Notes: a model not told the origin generated them from the letters alone. Positions 39,136-48,032 are shown, counted from the first letter of the stretch. The stretch: DNA of 64,000 bases from Billgrantia campisalis (GCF_022341425.1 NZ_JABFUC010000007.1:186001-250000), one strand, 5' to 3'. A program made the numbers and translations.

Positions 39136-40302
39136 TCAGTCCCCCACGAGTGGGGCTGCGGCCTTAACCGATCCAGCGACCAAGAACAGCCGGGCAATGT
39201 TCTCTGCGCGCGCCGTCAGCAGCTCGGCGCAGCGCTCCAGGGCCTCCTCCAGCCCCATCGGGCCATCGGCCAGGGCGAAGGCCGCGGTGACACCCTCCGC
39301 ATGGGCCACCTGCCACCCCTCGCCCAGGCGGCCGGCCAACACCACCACCGGCACACCATGGGCCCGGGCACACCGCGCGATGCCGATCGGCGTCTTGCCG
39401 GCCAGGCTCTGGCCGTCGAGCTGCCCTTCCCCGGTGATCACCAGATCGGCCGCCGCCAAGCGCGCCTCGAAGCCCACCTGATCCATCACCAGCTCAATGC
39501 CGGGACGCAGTTCGGCGCCGAGGAAGGTGCGAGCCGCAAAGCCCATGCCGCCGGCGGCACCCGCACCGGGGAGCTCGCGATGGTCTTCGCCCAGCGCCGC
39601 CGCCGTGCAGTCGGCGAAACGGCCCAGTGCCGCGTCCAGCGTGGCCACCTCGTCCGGCATGGCCCCCTTCTGGGGCCCGAAGACGGCACTGGCACCGCGG
39701 GGACCCAGCAGCGGGTTGTCCACGTCCACCGCGGTCTCGACGGCCAGCGACGCCAGGCGTGGGTCCAACCCATCGAGCTCGAGCCGCGCCAGGCGCGCCA
39801 GCGCCGCCCCTCCCGGCGGCAGCGGCTGTCCTGCGGCGTCCAGCAGCCGCGCCCCCAGGGCCTGCAGCATGCCGGCACCGGCATCATTGGTGGCGCTGCC
39901 CCCGAGCATCAGCAGCAAGCGCTGCGCCCCACGCTCCAGCGCCGCGAGGATCAGCTCGCCGACGCCGCGGGTGGTGCTGTGCAGCGCGGTGCGCTCCGCC
40001 GGCGCAAGTCGCTGCAGCCCGCTGGCCTCGGCCAGCTCGATGTAGGCGGTGCGCGTTTCCGGCTGCCAGCCCCATGCCGCCCGGCAGGACCGTCCCAAGG
40101 CGTCGTGCACCTCCTGATCCAGCCGCTCCGCGCCGGTGGCGGCAAGCAGCGCGTCCAGGGTACCCTCGCCGCCGTCCCCCATGGGGCACTCGTCAAGCTG
40201 CATTTTCGGGCCTGCCCGGCGGATACCCTCGGCCATCGCCCGGGCCGCGTCACGAGCCGGGAGCGCATCCTTGTAGCTATCGGGGGCGAGGATGACGTTC
40301 AT
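39136..40302 (-). CDS. Glycerate kinase (GarK/GlxK family)
   Basis: The 388-residue enzyme starts MNVILAPDSYKDALPARDAA and contains PMGDGGEGTLDALL, LLMLGGSATNDAGAGMLQALG and LVITGEGQLDGQSLAGKTPIG, all diagnostic for the GlxK/GarK glycerate kinases that form 2-phosphoglycerate. It is the last gene of a nine-gene minus-strand operon, 22 nt after the LacI regulator, and suggests that the operon's substrate is degraded at least partly to glycerate. Confidence 0.93.
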   Translation of the reverse strand: MNVILAPDSYKDALPARDAARAMAEGIRRAGPKMQLDECPMGDGGEGTLDALLAATGAERLDQEVHDALGRSCRAAWGWQPETRTAYIELAEASGLQRLAPAERTALHSTTRGVGELILAALERGAQRLLLMLGGSATNDAGAGMLQALGARLLDAAGQPLPPGGAALARLARLELDGLDPRLASLAVETAVDVDNPLLGPRGASAVFGPQKGAMPDEVATLDAALGRFADCTAAALGEDHRELPGAGAAGGMGFAARTFLGAELRPGIELVMDQVGFEARLAAADLVITGEGQLDGQSLAGKTPIGIARCARAHGVPVVVLAGRLGEGWQVAHAEGVTAAFALADGPMGLEEALERCAELLTARAENIARLFLVAGSVKAAAPLVGD

Positions 40303-40324
40303 GGAGACCTCCTTTCTTCGAATC

Positions 40325-41362
40325 CTAATTTGAGGTTTGACCGCTCGCCCCTCCCCTGCCGGGACGCCGCGTGCTGTTACGCAGCATGGGGGTCACCGGC
40401 AAGGTCAACTGCTGTGGCGTACTCTCGGTCTCATTGATCTGTTCGAGCAACAGCTCAGTTGCCTTCATGATCATCAGATCCACGGGCTGCTTGAGGGTGG
40501 TCAGGGAGTGGCTCGGCCAGGCGGCCATGGGCATATCGTCGAAGCCGATCACCGACACATCGTCCGGCACCGTCAGCCCCAGCTCATGACGCAGGGTCTC
40601 CATCGACGCAATGGCCATCAGGTCGTTGGCCGAAAAGATGGCGTCCGGCGGCGATGGGGCGGCAAAGAACCGTCGCGTGGCGTGGCAGGCATCCTCGTAA
40701 CGGTAATTGCCGACCTCGAGGGAGTGACACGTCAAGCCCTGAGATTTAAGCCCCTCCACGAACCCATCATGGCGCTGACGATTGGTGGAGGAGTCCGGCA
40801 GACCCGCCAGGAAGGCAATGCGCCGATGGCCAAGTGACGCCAGATAGCTGCCCGCCCAGAAGCCGCCGGCATAGTTGTCGCTCCCCACCTGGCTGATGCC
40901 GGTGTAGTTGACGGTGCGATTGATGATCACCACCGGAATGCCGAAATCGGCCACCACGCTGGCCTGCTCACCGTCGAGGGTAATGGCCAGCATCAGCACG
41001 CCTTCCACCTGGCTCTGAATGATCTCATCGAGCACCGCATCGAATCCCCCATTCGGCGGCGCGAAGAACAGCAGCAGGTGGTAACCCTGCTGCTGGAAGA
41101 AGCGCGACGCTCTCTCCAACACAAAGGAGTAAAAGGGGTTTTCGAGGCTATAGGTCACCACGGCGATGGTCCGGCTGGATCGGGTGATCAGCGAACGCGC
41201 GATCGTATTGGGCCGGTAGCCCAGCTCGCGCGCGGCCGCCATCACCTTCTCGCGTGTGCGCTGCGAGACCTTGGCATGCGGCGAGAAGCAGCGACTCACC
41301 GCCGACTGCGACACACCGGCAAGTTTGGCGACGTCACGGGATGTAATTGATTTCCTTTTCAT
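40325..41362 (-). CDS. LacI-family transcriptional regulator
   Basis: A 345-residue regulator with an N-terminal HTH (SITSRDVAKLAGVSQSAVSRCF), hinge helix (GYRPNTIARSL) and a periplasmic-binding-type sensor domain (residues 63-330). The family usually binds sugars or sugar acids and represses neighbouring catabolic genes. It lies inside the operon for a TRAP-imported acid, between the gamma-carbonic-anhydrase-like gene and glycerate kinase, and so probably controls that operon. Confidence 0.92.
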   Translation of the reverse strand: MKRKSITSRDVAKLAGVSQSAVSRCFSPHAKVSQRTREKVMAAARELGYRPNTIARSLITRSSRTIAVVTYSLENPFYSFVLERASRFFQQQGYHLLLFFAPPNGGFDAVLDEIIQSQVEGVLMLAITLDGEQASVVADFGIPVVIINRTVNYTGISQVGSDNYAGGFWAGSYLASLGHRRIAFLAGLPDSSTNRQRHDGFVEGLKSQGLTCHSLEVGNYRYEDACHATRRFFAAPSPPDAIFSANDLMAIASMETLRHELGLTVPDDVSVIGFDDMPMAAWPSHSLTTLKQPVDLMIMKATELLLEQINETESTPQQLTLPVTPMLRNSTRRPGRGGASGQTSN

Positions 41363-41445
41363 CTAACACGCTACGGCAGGCAGTCCGGGTTCACTTCGCG
41401 GTGATTCCCAGTGCCTGCCTCCAGCTCCACTCTGCGGCCTGGCGT

Positions 41446-41964
41446 TCAGACAGGCTCCAAGGATTGGTAGGTGGCGATTTTCGCCACATAGGTACGACTG
41501 TTGTCCAGTACGCCCTGCACCTCCTCGTCGGTCAACTCCCGGAGCACCTTGGCCGGGGAACCAACGATCAGTGAACGCGGGGGAAATCGCTTATTGCCGG
41601 TGATGAGCGCACCGGCACCGATGATGCAGTGATCACCGATCTCGGCACCGTTAAGGACGGTCGCCTGCATGCCCACCAGGACTCCGTCGCCGATGCGACA
41701 ACCGTGCAGCATCGCCAAGTGGCCGACGGTCGTCTGTCGGCCCACGCTGACCGGATAGCCAGGGTCGGTGTGGATCACGCAACCATCCTGCAGGTTGCTG
41801 CCTTCGCCGACGGTGATCGGCTCATTATCGCCCCGCAGGACGGCACCCGGCCACACGCTGACCTCCCGCCCCAGCTGGACACGGCCGATCAGCACGGCCT
41901 CCTTCAGCACCAGCGCACTCGCATCGATATCGGGGGCATGGCCCTCCAGTCGATAGCACGGCAT
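41446..41964 (-). CDS. Gamma-carbonic-anhydrase-like hexapeptide protein (YrdA/PaaY/CaiE family)
   Basis: A 172-residue left-handed beta-helix protein: hexapeptide repeats from about residue 20 to 140 (VLIGRVQLGREVSVWPGAVL; VGHLAMLHGCRIGDGVLVGM) with the three zinc-type histidines (IHTD, VGH, LHGC). Members near catabolic operons (CaiE, PaaY) act as thioesterases or activators of CoA-dependent enzymes rather than as carbonic anhydrases. Its place next to a beta-keto acid cleavage enzyme fits a CoA-thioester function, which is inferred. Confidence 0.85.
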   Translation of the reverse strand: MPCYRLEGHAPDIDASALVLKEAVLIGRVQLGREVSVWPGAVLRGDNEPITVGEGSNLQDGCVIHTDPGYPVSVGRQTTVGHLAMLHGCRIGDGVLVGMQATVLNGAEIGDHCIIGAGALITGNKRFPPRSLIVGSPAKVLRELTDEEVQGVLDNSRTYVAKIATYQSLEPV

Positions 41965-42033
41965 ATGGCCTCCTCCACTCCAACGGATGATTGTCGAGAA
42001 CTCGGGCCAACCGTTGACGGCCGACCCGGGGAT

Positions 42034-42966
42034 TCAGAAGCCTACCTTATCGGCCCCCTTGAGCTGCAGCATATCCCGAGCCTCGTCGGGGGTGGCCACG
42101 GCGAACGATAGCCCTTCGAGGATCTCGCGCACCTTGCGTACCTGGCTGGCATTGCTCTCGGCGAGCCGTCCCGGACCGAGCCACAGGGAGTCCTCGAGCC
42201 CGACCCGCACATGCCCGCCCATGGCGGCCGACTGTGCGGCAAGCCGCATCTGGCTGCTGCCGGCACCCAGTACCGACCAGGCATAGTCGTCACCGAACAG
42301 GCGGTCGGCGGTGCGGCGCATATGCAGCACATCCTCGGGATGGGGGCCGATACCGCCGAGAATGCCGAACACGCTCTGTACGAAGACACGGCCACTGATA
42401 ATGCCGCGATCCATCAGGTGGCGCAGGCTGTAGAGGTGGCCGATGTCATAGCACTCGCACTCGAAGCGGGTACCGTTCTGCCCCCCCAGGGTCATGGTCT
42501 TCTCGATATCGGCGAAGGTGTTCTTGAACACCAGGTCGCGGCTGTTTTCGAGGTGCGCCCGCTCCCAGTCGTGCTCGAATGTCGCAAAGCGATCGAGCAT
42601 GGGGAAGAGCCCGAAGTTCATCGAGCCCATGTTCATCGAGGCGAGCTCCGGCTTGAACTCGATGGCCGGGCGCATACGCTCTTCGACGGTCATATGGGGG
42701 CTTCCGCCGGTGGTCAGATTGATCACCGCGTCGGTCGCCTCCTTGATGCGCGGCAGAAATTTCTCGAAGACTGCGGGATCCTGGGTCGGCTTGCCGGTCT
42801 CGGGGTCGCGCGCATGCAGGTGCAGAATGGAGGCACCGGCCTCGGCGGCGGAGATGGCGGCCTCGGCGATCTCCTCTGGCGTCACCGGCAGGTGCGGTGA
42901 CATCGAGGGCGTGTGAATGGCACCGGTAACGGCGCAGGTGATGATGACTTTGCGTTGCGTTGCCAT
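42034..42966 (-). CDS. Beta-keto acid cleavage enzyme (BKACE, DUF849)
   Basis: The 310-residue enzyme has the BKACE signature: KVIITCAVTGAIHTPSMSPH, ILHLHARDPETGKPTQDP (metal-binding HxH), INLTTGGSPHMTVEERM. BKACE enzymes use zinc and acetyl-CoA to convert a beta-keto acid into acetoacetate and an acyl-CoA; examples are the 3-keto-5-aminohexanoate and dehydrocarnitine cleavage enzymes. The next upstream gene encodes a 3-hydroxyacyl dehydrogenase-like enzyme that could make the beta-keto substrate. Exact substrate unknown. Confidence 0.92.
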   Translation of the reverse strand: MATQRKVIITCAVTGAIHTPSMSPHLPVTPEEIAEAAISAAEAGASILHLHARDPETGKPTQDPAVFEKFLPRIKEATDAVINLTTGGSPHMTVEERMRPAIEFKPELASMNMGSMNFGLFPMLDRFATFEHDWERAHLENSRDLVFKNTFADIEKTMTLGGQNGTRFECECYDIGHLYSLRHLMDRGIISGRVFVQSVFGILGGIGPHPEDVLHMRRTADRLFGDDYAWSVLGAGSSQMRLAAQSAAMGGHVRVGLEDSLWLGPGRLAESNASQVRKVREILEGLSFAVATPDEARDMLQLKGADKVGF

Positions 42967-42996
42967 GTGAAAACCTCTTGATTGTCGTGGGGGGGA

Positions 42997-43932
42997 TCAG
43001 TCGTTACCCAGAGCGCGCTGATGGGCGATCAGTGCCATCAGGCGACGGTCACGCCAGGCCTGGCGCTCGGCAAGCTGCGCGGCGGGCAGCTCGTGGCGTC
43101 GCTCGGCATCGAGCCGGGTGAGCGTGTTGGCTTCCCAGGGATCGTCGCCGCCACGCTCCCCGTCGACCGCCTGATACAGCGGGCCGTAGCGGCGCCCGTA
43201 ATCGACCACCCCCCGGGGGGCGTTGAGGTCGATGGTTTCGAAGGGGCCCATGAAGGACCAGCGAAGCCCCAGGCCATGCTTGACGGTCTTGTCGAGATCG
43301 GCGGCCGAGACATAGCCGTCCCGGAACAGGCGTAACGCTTCGTTGAGCAGCGCCCCCTGCAGCCGATTGAGGATGAAACCCTGAACCTCCCTGCGCACCA
43401 GGATCGGCGCCTGATCCACCGCCTCCATCAGCCGCAGGGTGCGTTCCACCACCGCCTCGGTGGTGTCCGGGGTCGGCACCACCTCAACCAGGGGAATCAG
43501 GTAGGGAGGATTGACCGGATGGGCGACCAGGCAGCGCTCGGGGTGCTGCAAATGATCGGTGAAGCGGGAAGCAGCGATGCCGGAGGTGGAGCTGGCCAGG
43601 ATGGTGGTCGATGCGACCGCCGCCTCCAACTGCACATAGATCTGCCGCTTGGCCTCGAGATTCTCGGGACCGCACTCCTGCACATAGTCGACGTCGGCCA
43701 TGGCCTGGGTCAGATCTGCCTCGAAGCGAATCCGCGACAGTACCTCCTGCGGTGCACCGATCAGCCCAGAGGCCGCCAGATCGTCGAGCGAGTGCCGCAA
43801 GGCGTCTCGGGCCGCTGCCAGCGCCTGCTCGTCGACATCATAGAGTCGGACGGGAACGCCTGCCCTGGCAAAGACGATGGCCCAGGCACGGCCGATCAGG
43901 CCGGCCCCCACCACCCCTACTCGGGTCTGCAT
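42997..43932 (-). CDS. 3-hydroxyacyl/L-gulonate/carnitine dehydrogenase-family oxidoreductase
   Basis: ATG 43932 (MQTRVGVVGAGLIGRAWAIV) follows GGGAGGAGCA; an earlier in-frame ATG overlaps the SDR gene and is rejected. NAD-binding GxGLIG at residues 9-14, catalytic region ASSTSGIAASRFTDHLQHPERCLVAHPVNPP with the His-Glu pair, and LGLRWSFMGPFETIDLN in the C-terminal domain, which is shared with L-carnitine 3-dehydrogenase and lambda-crystallin/L-gulonate 3-dehydrogenase. It oxidises a beta-hydroxy acid to a beta-keto acid with NAD+. The 311-residue protein is encoded 30 nt upstream of the BKACE gene, its likely next step. Confidence 0.88.
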   Translation of the reverse strand: MQTRVGVVGAGLIGRAWAIVFARAGVPVRLYDVDEQALAAARDALRHSLDDLAASGLIGAPQEVLSRIRFEADLTQAMADVDYVQECGPENLEAKRQIYVQLEAAVASTTILASSTSGIAASRFTDHLQHPERCLVAHPVNPPYLIPLVEVVPTPDTTEAVVERTLRLMEAVDQAPILVRREVQGFILNRLQGALLNEALRLFRDGYVSAADLDKTVKHGLGLRWSFMGPFETIDLNAPRGVVDYGRRYGPLYQAVDGERGGDDPWEANTLTRLDAERRHELPAAQLAERQAWRDRRLMALIAHQRALGND

Positions 43933-43958
43933 TGCTCCTCCCTCATTGGTTGGATGCA

Positions 43959-44732
43959 TCACAGAGTCTCCACGTTGGCGCAGACGCTGAGCGCCTGACC
44001 GGAAATGTTGGCGCCTCCTGGAGCCGCCAGGAACAACGCCATGGCTGCAATGTCGGTGGGCTCCACCATCTTGCGCATGGAGATCTTGGCGAGGTTCTCC
44101 CGCTCCATCTCAGCAAAGTCGATGCCTCGCTTGGCGGCACGCTCCTCGATGACCTTCTCGATCCGCGGCCCGCGGACGATGCCGGGCAGAATCGCATTGA
44201 CCCGCACCCCGGAAGGGCCCAGCTCACAGGCCAGGCTCTTGGTGAGGCCGACCACGCCCCATTTGCTGGCGGCGTAGGGCGTGCGAAAGGCAAACCCCAG
44301 CCGGCCGGCGACCGAGGCCATGTTGATCAGCAGCCCTTCGCTCTCGCGCAGGGCCGGGGCCGCGTGCTTGGCGACGTAGTACTGGCCGTTGAGATTGATG
44401 TCGATGGTCTGACGCCAGGCGTTGGAGTCGATCTCGTCGATACCGGCGGTGGGGCCGGCGATACCGGCGTTGTTGACCACCACGTCGAGACCGCCAAGGC
44501 CAGCGGCCTCCTCGAAGAGCCGTGCCACCTGGGCCTCGTCGCCGATGTCGGCCTGGGTGAAGCCAACCCCCGCCGGCAACCCGCTGGCGGCCTCGGCATC
44601 GATGTCGCCGACGTGAACTTGCGCTCCCGCCTCGTGAAAGGCCGTGGCGATGGCCAGGCCGATACCATTGGCGCCCGCAGTGACCAGGACCTTGAGGCCG
44701 CGGCGCGGCACCAGGCTTTCGATGACTCGCAT
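43959..44732 (-). CDS. Short-chain dehydrogenase/reductase
   Basis: A 257-residue classical SDR: cofactor loop TAGANGIGLAIA (the Gly-x-x-x-Gly-x-Gly variant reads AGANGIG), NNAG in VVNNAGIAGP, Ser in NMASVAGRLGFAFRTPYAASKWG with the YxxxK active site. D in VGDIDAE after strand 2 suggests NAD(H). It is encoded between the TRAP large permease and the hydroxyacyl dehydrogenase, so it probably acts first on the imported hydroxy acid. Substrate unknown. Confidence 0.9.
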   Translation of the reverse strand: MRVIESLVPRRGLKVLVTAGANGIGLAIATAFHEAGAQVHVGDIDAEAASGLPAGVGFTQADIGDEAQVARLFEEAAGLGGLDVVVNNAGIAGPTAGIDEIDSNAWRQTIDINLNGQYYVAKHAAPALRESEGLLINMASVAGRLGFAFRTPYAASKWGVVGLTKSLACELGPSGVRVNAILPGIVRGPRIEKVIEERAAKRGIDFAEMERENLAKISMRKMVEPTDIAAMALFLAAPGGANISGQALSVCANVETL

Positions 44733-44770
44733 AGTGAAACTCCTTGCAGTGGTTGTCCGACACTCGCCGC

Positions 44771-46042
44771 CTAGCGCAATGACGGCAGCCAGGTAGAGAG
44801 GAAAGGCACCACGCTAATGATCAGGATATTGACCAGTACGATGGCGACGAACGGCAGGACGGCGTAGGAGAGTCGGGCCACGCCTACCTTGGAAATCTGG
44901 GACGCAACGAACAGATTGAGCCCCACCGGCGGCGTGAACATTCCCATGGCCAGATTGACGACCATGATGATGCCGAAATGCACCGGATCGAACCCGAAGC
45001 TCACGGCTATGGGCAGCAGGATCGGCACAAAGATCAGGATGGCGGCGGCCGCCTCGATGAACATGCCCGCCATCAGTAGCAACACATTAGCCAGTATGAT
45101 GAACAGCAGCGGGCTGTCGATGGCACCGACCACGAAATCGGAGATCGTCGAGGGTACCCGAAGACGCTGTAGGATTCGTCCGTAGAGGCCGGCGGCCCCG
45201 ATGATGCTCAGCACTACCGCACTGGTCACCGCTGCGTCCTGGAGGATACGGACGATATCCTTGAGCTTTATTTCTCGGTAGATGACGAAGCCGACGAGAA
45301 AGGAGTAAGCCACCGCGATCACTGCGGCCTCGGTGGGAGTAAAGATACCGCCGTAGATGCCGCCAAGGATGATCACCGGCATGAAGATCGCGAGGATCGC
45401 CTTCTTCCCCGCTGCAAAGATCTCGGCGAGGGAGCTCTTCTCCCCTCCCCCATGACCGTAATAGCGGGCGTAGCAATAGGCGAAGAGCAGCAGGCTCAGG
45501 GTAATCATCAGCCCCGGCAACACACCCGCCACAAACATATCACCCACCGAGACATTGGCGGCGATGGCGTAGAGAATCAGCGGAATGCTGGGCGGAATGA
45601 TCACACCCAGCGCCCCGGATGCCGCCTGATTGACCGACGCATAGCTGGCTGAATAGCCCTTGGCGATCATCGCCGGGATCAGAATCGAACCGATGGCCGC
45701 GGTGGTGGCGGCACCGGAACCGGAGATGGCGGCAAAGAACAGCGAGGTGACGATGGCCACCATGGCCAGACCACCGGTCATGCTGCCCACCAGGGTGTTG
45801 GAGAAGTCGACGAGCCGGCGCGAGATCCCCCCGCTCTGCATGATATAGCCGGCCAGGATGAAGAAGGGAATCGCCATCAGCGGAAAGGAGTTGACCGAGG
45901 CGATGAACTGTTGCGCCACGATCAGCATGGGCATCAGGTCGCCCTGCCAGACGGTAACGGCAGAGGCCAGCCCCAGCGAAAAGGCGATGGGTACACCGAT
46001 GATGAAGAGTGCGATCAGCAATAGAAACAGCAGCAGCGCCAT
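44771..46042 (-). CDS. TRAP transporter large permease (DctM-type)
   Basis: The 423-residue protein has about twelve helices with the DctM signatures GSGAATTAAIGSILIPAMIAKG and PTEAAVIAVAYSFLVGFVIYR, and GMFTPPVGLNLFVAS near the C terminus. Forms the transport channel with the small permease encoded 2 nt upstream. It feeds the catabolic enzymes encoded behind it. Confidence 0.95.
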   Translation of the reverse strand: MALLLFLLLIALFIIGVPIAFSLGLASAVTVWQGDLMPMLIVAQQFIASVNSFPLMAIPFFILAGYIMQSGGISRRLVDFSNTLVGSMTGGLAMVAIVTSLFFAAISGSGAATTAAIGSILIPAMIAKGYSASYASVNQAASGALGVIIPPSIPLILYAIAANVSVGDMFVAGVLPGLMITLSLLLFAYCYARYYGHGGGEKSSLAEIFAAGKKAILAIFMPVIILGGIYGGIFTPTEAAVIAVAYSFLVGFVIYREIKLKDIVRILQDAAVTSAVVLSIIGAAGLYGRILQRLRVPSTISDFVVGAIDSPLLFIILANVLLLMAGMFIEAAAAILIFVPILLPIAVSFGFDPVHFGIIMVVNLAMGMFTPPVGLNLFVASQISKVGVARLSYAVLPFVAIVLVNILIISVVPFLSTWLPSLR

Positions 46043-46044
46043 GG

Positions 46045-46545
46045 TCAGGACTCCTTCTTCTCGATGCCAAGGATTTCATCGATCAGCAGCGCCACGGAGT
46101 TGATCAGAATGACGATGCCACCCGCCGGTACGGCCAGATAGGGCCACATCATCGATACCCGGGTACTGGGCGCCGTCTGGTTGGCCACTCGCCCTACCAG
46201 CTCGAAGCCATACTTGACCAGGATGAAGGCGAAGAGCGCCGAGGCGAGAATAATCAGGACCCGCAACAGACGGGAGATCCTGGGACCGGTAAATTCGAGC
46301 ACGATATCCACCGAGATCAGCAATCCCTTGCGGTAGGCATAACCCGCGCCGATGAAGGTCAACCAGATCATGGCGAACCGGGCAATTTCATCCGAGAAGT
46401 ACAGGGGACTACCCACCACGAAGCGGGCAAAGACCTGCCAGAAAATCAGTACGGTCATGACCAGCAGCAGAGCGGCGAGCGCCCAGCCGATCATCCGGTT
46501 GAACAACCCGATCCCCTCATGGGTCAGCAGCAGAAACTTTTTCAT
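46045..46545 (-). CDS. TRAP transporter small permease (DctQ-type)
   Basis: A 166-residue protein with four membrane helices (IGWALAALLLVMTVLIFWQV; EIARFAMIWLTFIGAGYAYR). It is the second gene of the operon, directly before the large permease. DctQ proteins brace the large subunit in the inner membrane. Confidence 0.93.
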   Translation of the reverse strand: MKKFLLLTHEGIGLFNRMIGWALAALLLVMTVLIFWQVFARFVVGSPLYFSDEIARFAMIWLTFIGAGYAYRKGLLISVDIVLEFTGPRISRLLRVLIILASALFAFILVKYGFELVGRVANQTAPSTRVSMMWPYLAVPAGGIVILINSVALLIDEILGIEKKES

Positions 46546-46576
46546 GACTGCCTCTCGTCACAGATACGAGCAGCTC

Positions 46577-46602
46577 CCGAAGGCGGCGGACGCCGCCTTC
46601 GG
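46577..46602 (-). promoter_or_regulatory. Intercistronic hairpin after the TRAP solute-binding gene
   Basis: CCGAAGGCGGCG-GA-CGCCGCCTTCGG is a perfect 12-bp stem, 12 nt after the DctP stop and 32 nt before the DctQ start. No T-run follows. It probably protects the binding-protein message from 3' exonucleases or dampens permease expression. Confidence 0.75.
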
Positions 46603-46613
46603 AAGAACCTGGC

Positions 46614-47612
46614 TCAGTAGTCGAAGTTGATGGCAGCCTCGACGAGATCCTCGCCGACGGTGGGCGCCCACTGCTCGATCACCGGACGCACCGCCTCGCG
46701 GAAGGGGTCGAGGTCGGGATGGGTGACCGTCATGCCCAGCTCTTCGAGCTGTACCAGGTATCGCTCCTCCAGCTCCTGGCTGGCTTCTCGCTGCACAGGT
46801 AGCGCGATCTGTGCCGCCTCGAGGATGATGCTCTGGTCTTCCTCGCTGAATGAGCTGAAGAGGTCCAGGCCCATCATCAGCGGCGCCGGAGAATAGACAT
46901 GCTGGGTCATGTTCAGGTAGTCCTGAACTTCATAGAAATTAACGTCGTAGATGGTCGGCAGCGGATTTTCCTGGCTGTCCATGACCCCCTGCTGCAGCGC
47001 CGTGAAGACCTCGGTCCAGGCCATCGGCGTGGCATTGGCACCCAGCGCCTGCCAGGTATCCACCTGGACCCGACTCTCCTGAGTACGATGGTTGATGCCG
47101 TCGAGATCCTCAGGATGGTTGAGCGGTCGCACCGAGTTGGTGTTGTGGCGAAAGCCGTTCTCCATCCACGCCAGTACCTTGACGTTCATCTGCTCTTCGG
47201 CCAGCTGCGCCAGGCGCTCCCCATGCTCACTGTCGAGGAAGGCGTAGGCGTGGGCGTGATTGTCGAAGATATAGGGCAGATCGAAGAGCAGGAACTCGTC
47301 GACAAAACCGCCCATGGGCCCTGTCGAGGAGATACCCGCATCGACGATGCCGAAGCCCATGCCCTCGACCACCTCGCGCTCGGCACCCAGGGCATTGTCG
47401 TAGTGCGGCTCGATGCTCAGGCGCCCCTCGGAGAGCCTTTCCAGTTCTTCCCCAAACTTGAGGATGCCGATGCCCTGCTGGGAGTCGGGACCCAGCGGCA
47501 GGCTGACGTCGATCGTTCGCTCGGTGCCCGCCTGGGCGCCGGTCACCATGGCAAGCGACAGCGCGGATGCCAAGGCGGTCTTGGTGAAGAGGGAACGGTT
47601 GGTGCGGTTCAT
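46614..47612 (-). CDS. TRAP transporter solute-binding protein (DctP family)
   Basis: The 332-residue periplasmic protein has a signal peptide (ALASALSLAMVTGAQAG) and the DctP fold: SLPLGPDSQQGIGILKFGEEL, conserved Arg region LDGINHRTQESRVQVDTWQALGANATPMAW (Arg anchors the carboxylate), then VFTALQQGVMDSQENPLPTI. DctP proteins of this type bind hydroxy, keto or sugar acids. It is the first gene of the nine-gene operon extending to glycerate kinase. Start follows GGAGTGCACC. Confidence 0.93.
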   Translation of the reverse strand: MNRTNRSLFTKTALASALSLAMVTGAQAGTERTIDVSLPLGPDSQQGIGILKFGEELERLSEGRLSIEPHYDNALGAEREVVEGMGFGIVDAGISSTGPMGGFVDEFLLFDLPYIFDNHAHAYAFLDSEHGERLAQLAEEQMNVKVLAWMENGFRHNTNSVRPLNHPEDLDGINHRTQESRVQVDTWQALGANATPMAWTEVFTALQQGVMDSQENPLPTIYDVNFYEVQDYLNMTQHVYSPAPLMMGLDLFSSFSEEDQSIILEAAQIALPVQREASQELEERYLVQLEELGMTVTHPDLDPFREAVRPVIEQWAPTVGEDLVEAAINFDY

Positions 47613-47712
47613 GGTGCACTCCTCTCGATTGTCATTGTCGTCATGCAGGCCGATGGCCTAATGCCCCTGCCGAACTCGGCCGGGCTTCCGAAGACAGTTG
47701 TAGATCACCAGA

Positions 47713-47814
47713 GCATACGTATGCAAACCATCGAAATGAATTTAGCTCGACAACAGAATAACCCTATGTTTTTAAAGGTATTATACTTTAGTATAAGACA
47801 CTGAATACGTATGC
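47713..47814. promoter_or_regulatory. Cluster of operator-like palindromes upstream of the TRAP/BKACE operon
   Basis: GCATACGTATGC (47713-47724) is a perfect 12-bp palindrome; GAATACGTATGC (47803-47814) is a near copy 90 bp away. Between them TTATAC-TTTA-GTATAA is a perfect hyphenated palindrome at about 47780-47796. Centre spacing is close to a whole number of helical turns, which would allow a looped repressor complex. The LacI-family regulator of this operon is the obvious candidate, although these sites are not of the common CG-centred LacI type. Confidence 0.5.
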
Positions 47815-47918
47815 TATTTTGTCGGAAAGCCACCCCTTCACCCCTCACATCCGTACGCATCAATCGATACAGGAGGTAGCGGCACCTCAGCCGTTCCGGC
47901 ACAGGTTGTCAGCTGTGG

Positions 47919-47978
47919 TGACACCCGCCAGCAGCGGGCCAAAGGGACGCTGGCCTGGCGGTGTCAGCCGCCAGGCCA
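47919..47978 (-). terminator. Overlapping strong hairpins downstream of the second TRAP operon
   Basis: GGCCTGGCGG (47953-47962) pairs perfectly with CCGCCAGGCC (47969-47978). An alternative stem pairs TGACACCCGCCAG (47919-47931) with CTGGCGGTGTCA (47955-47966), so the two structures exclude each other. No T-run follows on the minus strand. Termination or end-stabilisation is likely. Confidence 0.45.
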
Positions 47979-48032
47979 TGGTGGGCGGGGAGTGCCCCGG
48001 GGAGCGAGTCGAGCGGGGTCTGAAAATCGGTC

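Larger units (their letters stand above)
47613..48032. other. Intergenic region with operator-like palindromes and a strong hairpin
   Basis: This is the promoter region of the nine-gene TRAP/BKACE operon on the left and the 3' end of the second TRAP operon on the right. It holds three palindromes (47713-47724, 47779-47796, 47803-47814) and overlapping hairpins at 47919-47978. It is AT-rich around 47750-47820, unlike its surroundings. No gene is visible. Confidence 0.6.

Noticed and set aside
39301..40437. 378-codon plus-strand frame over the glycerate kinase gene
   Set aside because: Shadow of a clear glycerate kinase on the minus strand.
42034..43932. Assignment of the dehydrogenase-BKACE pair to carnitine catabolism (CdhA-CdhC)
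   Set aside because: The families match, but a LacI regulator, DctP TRAP transporter and glycerate kinase in the operon and the lack of a CdhB-like thioesterase point to another substrate.
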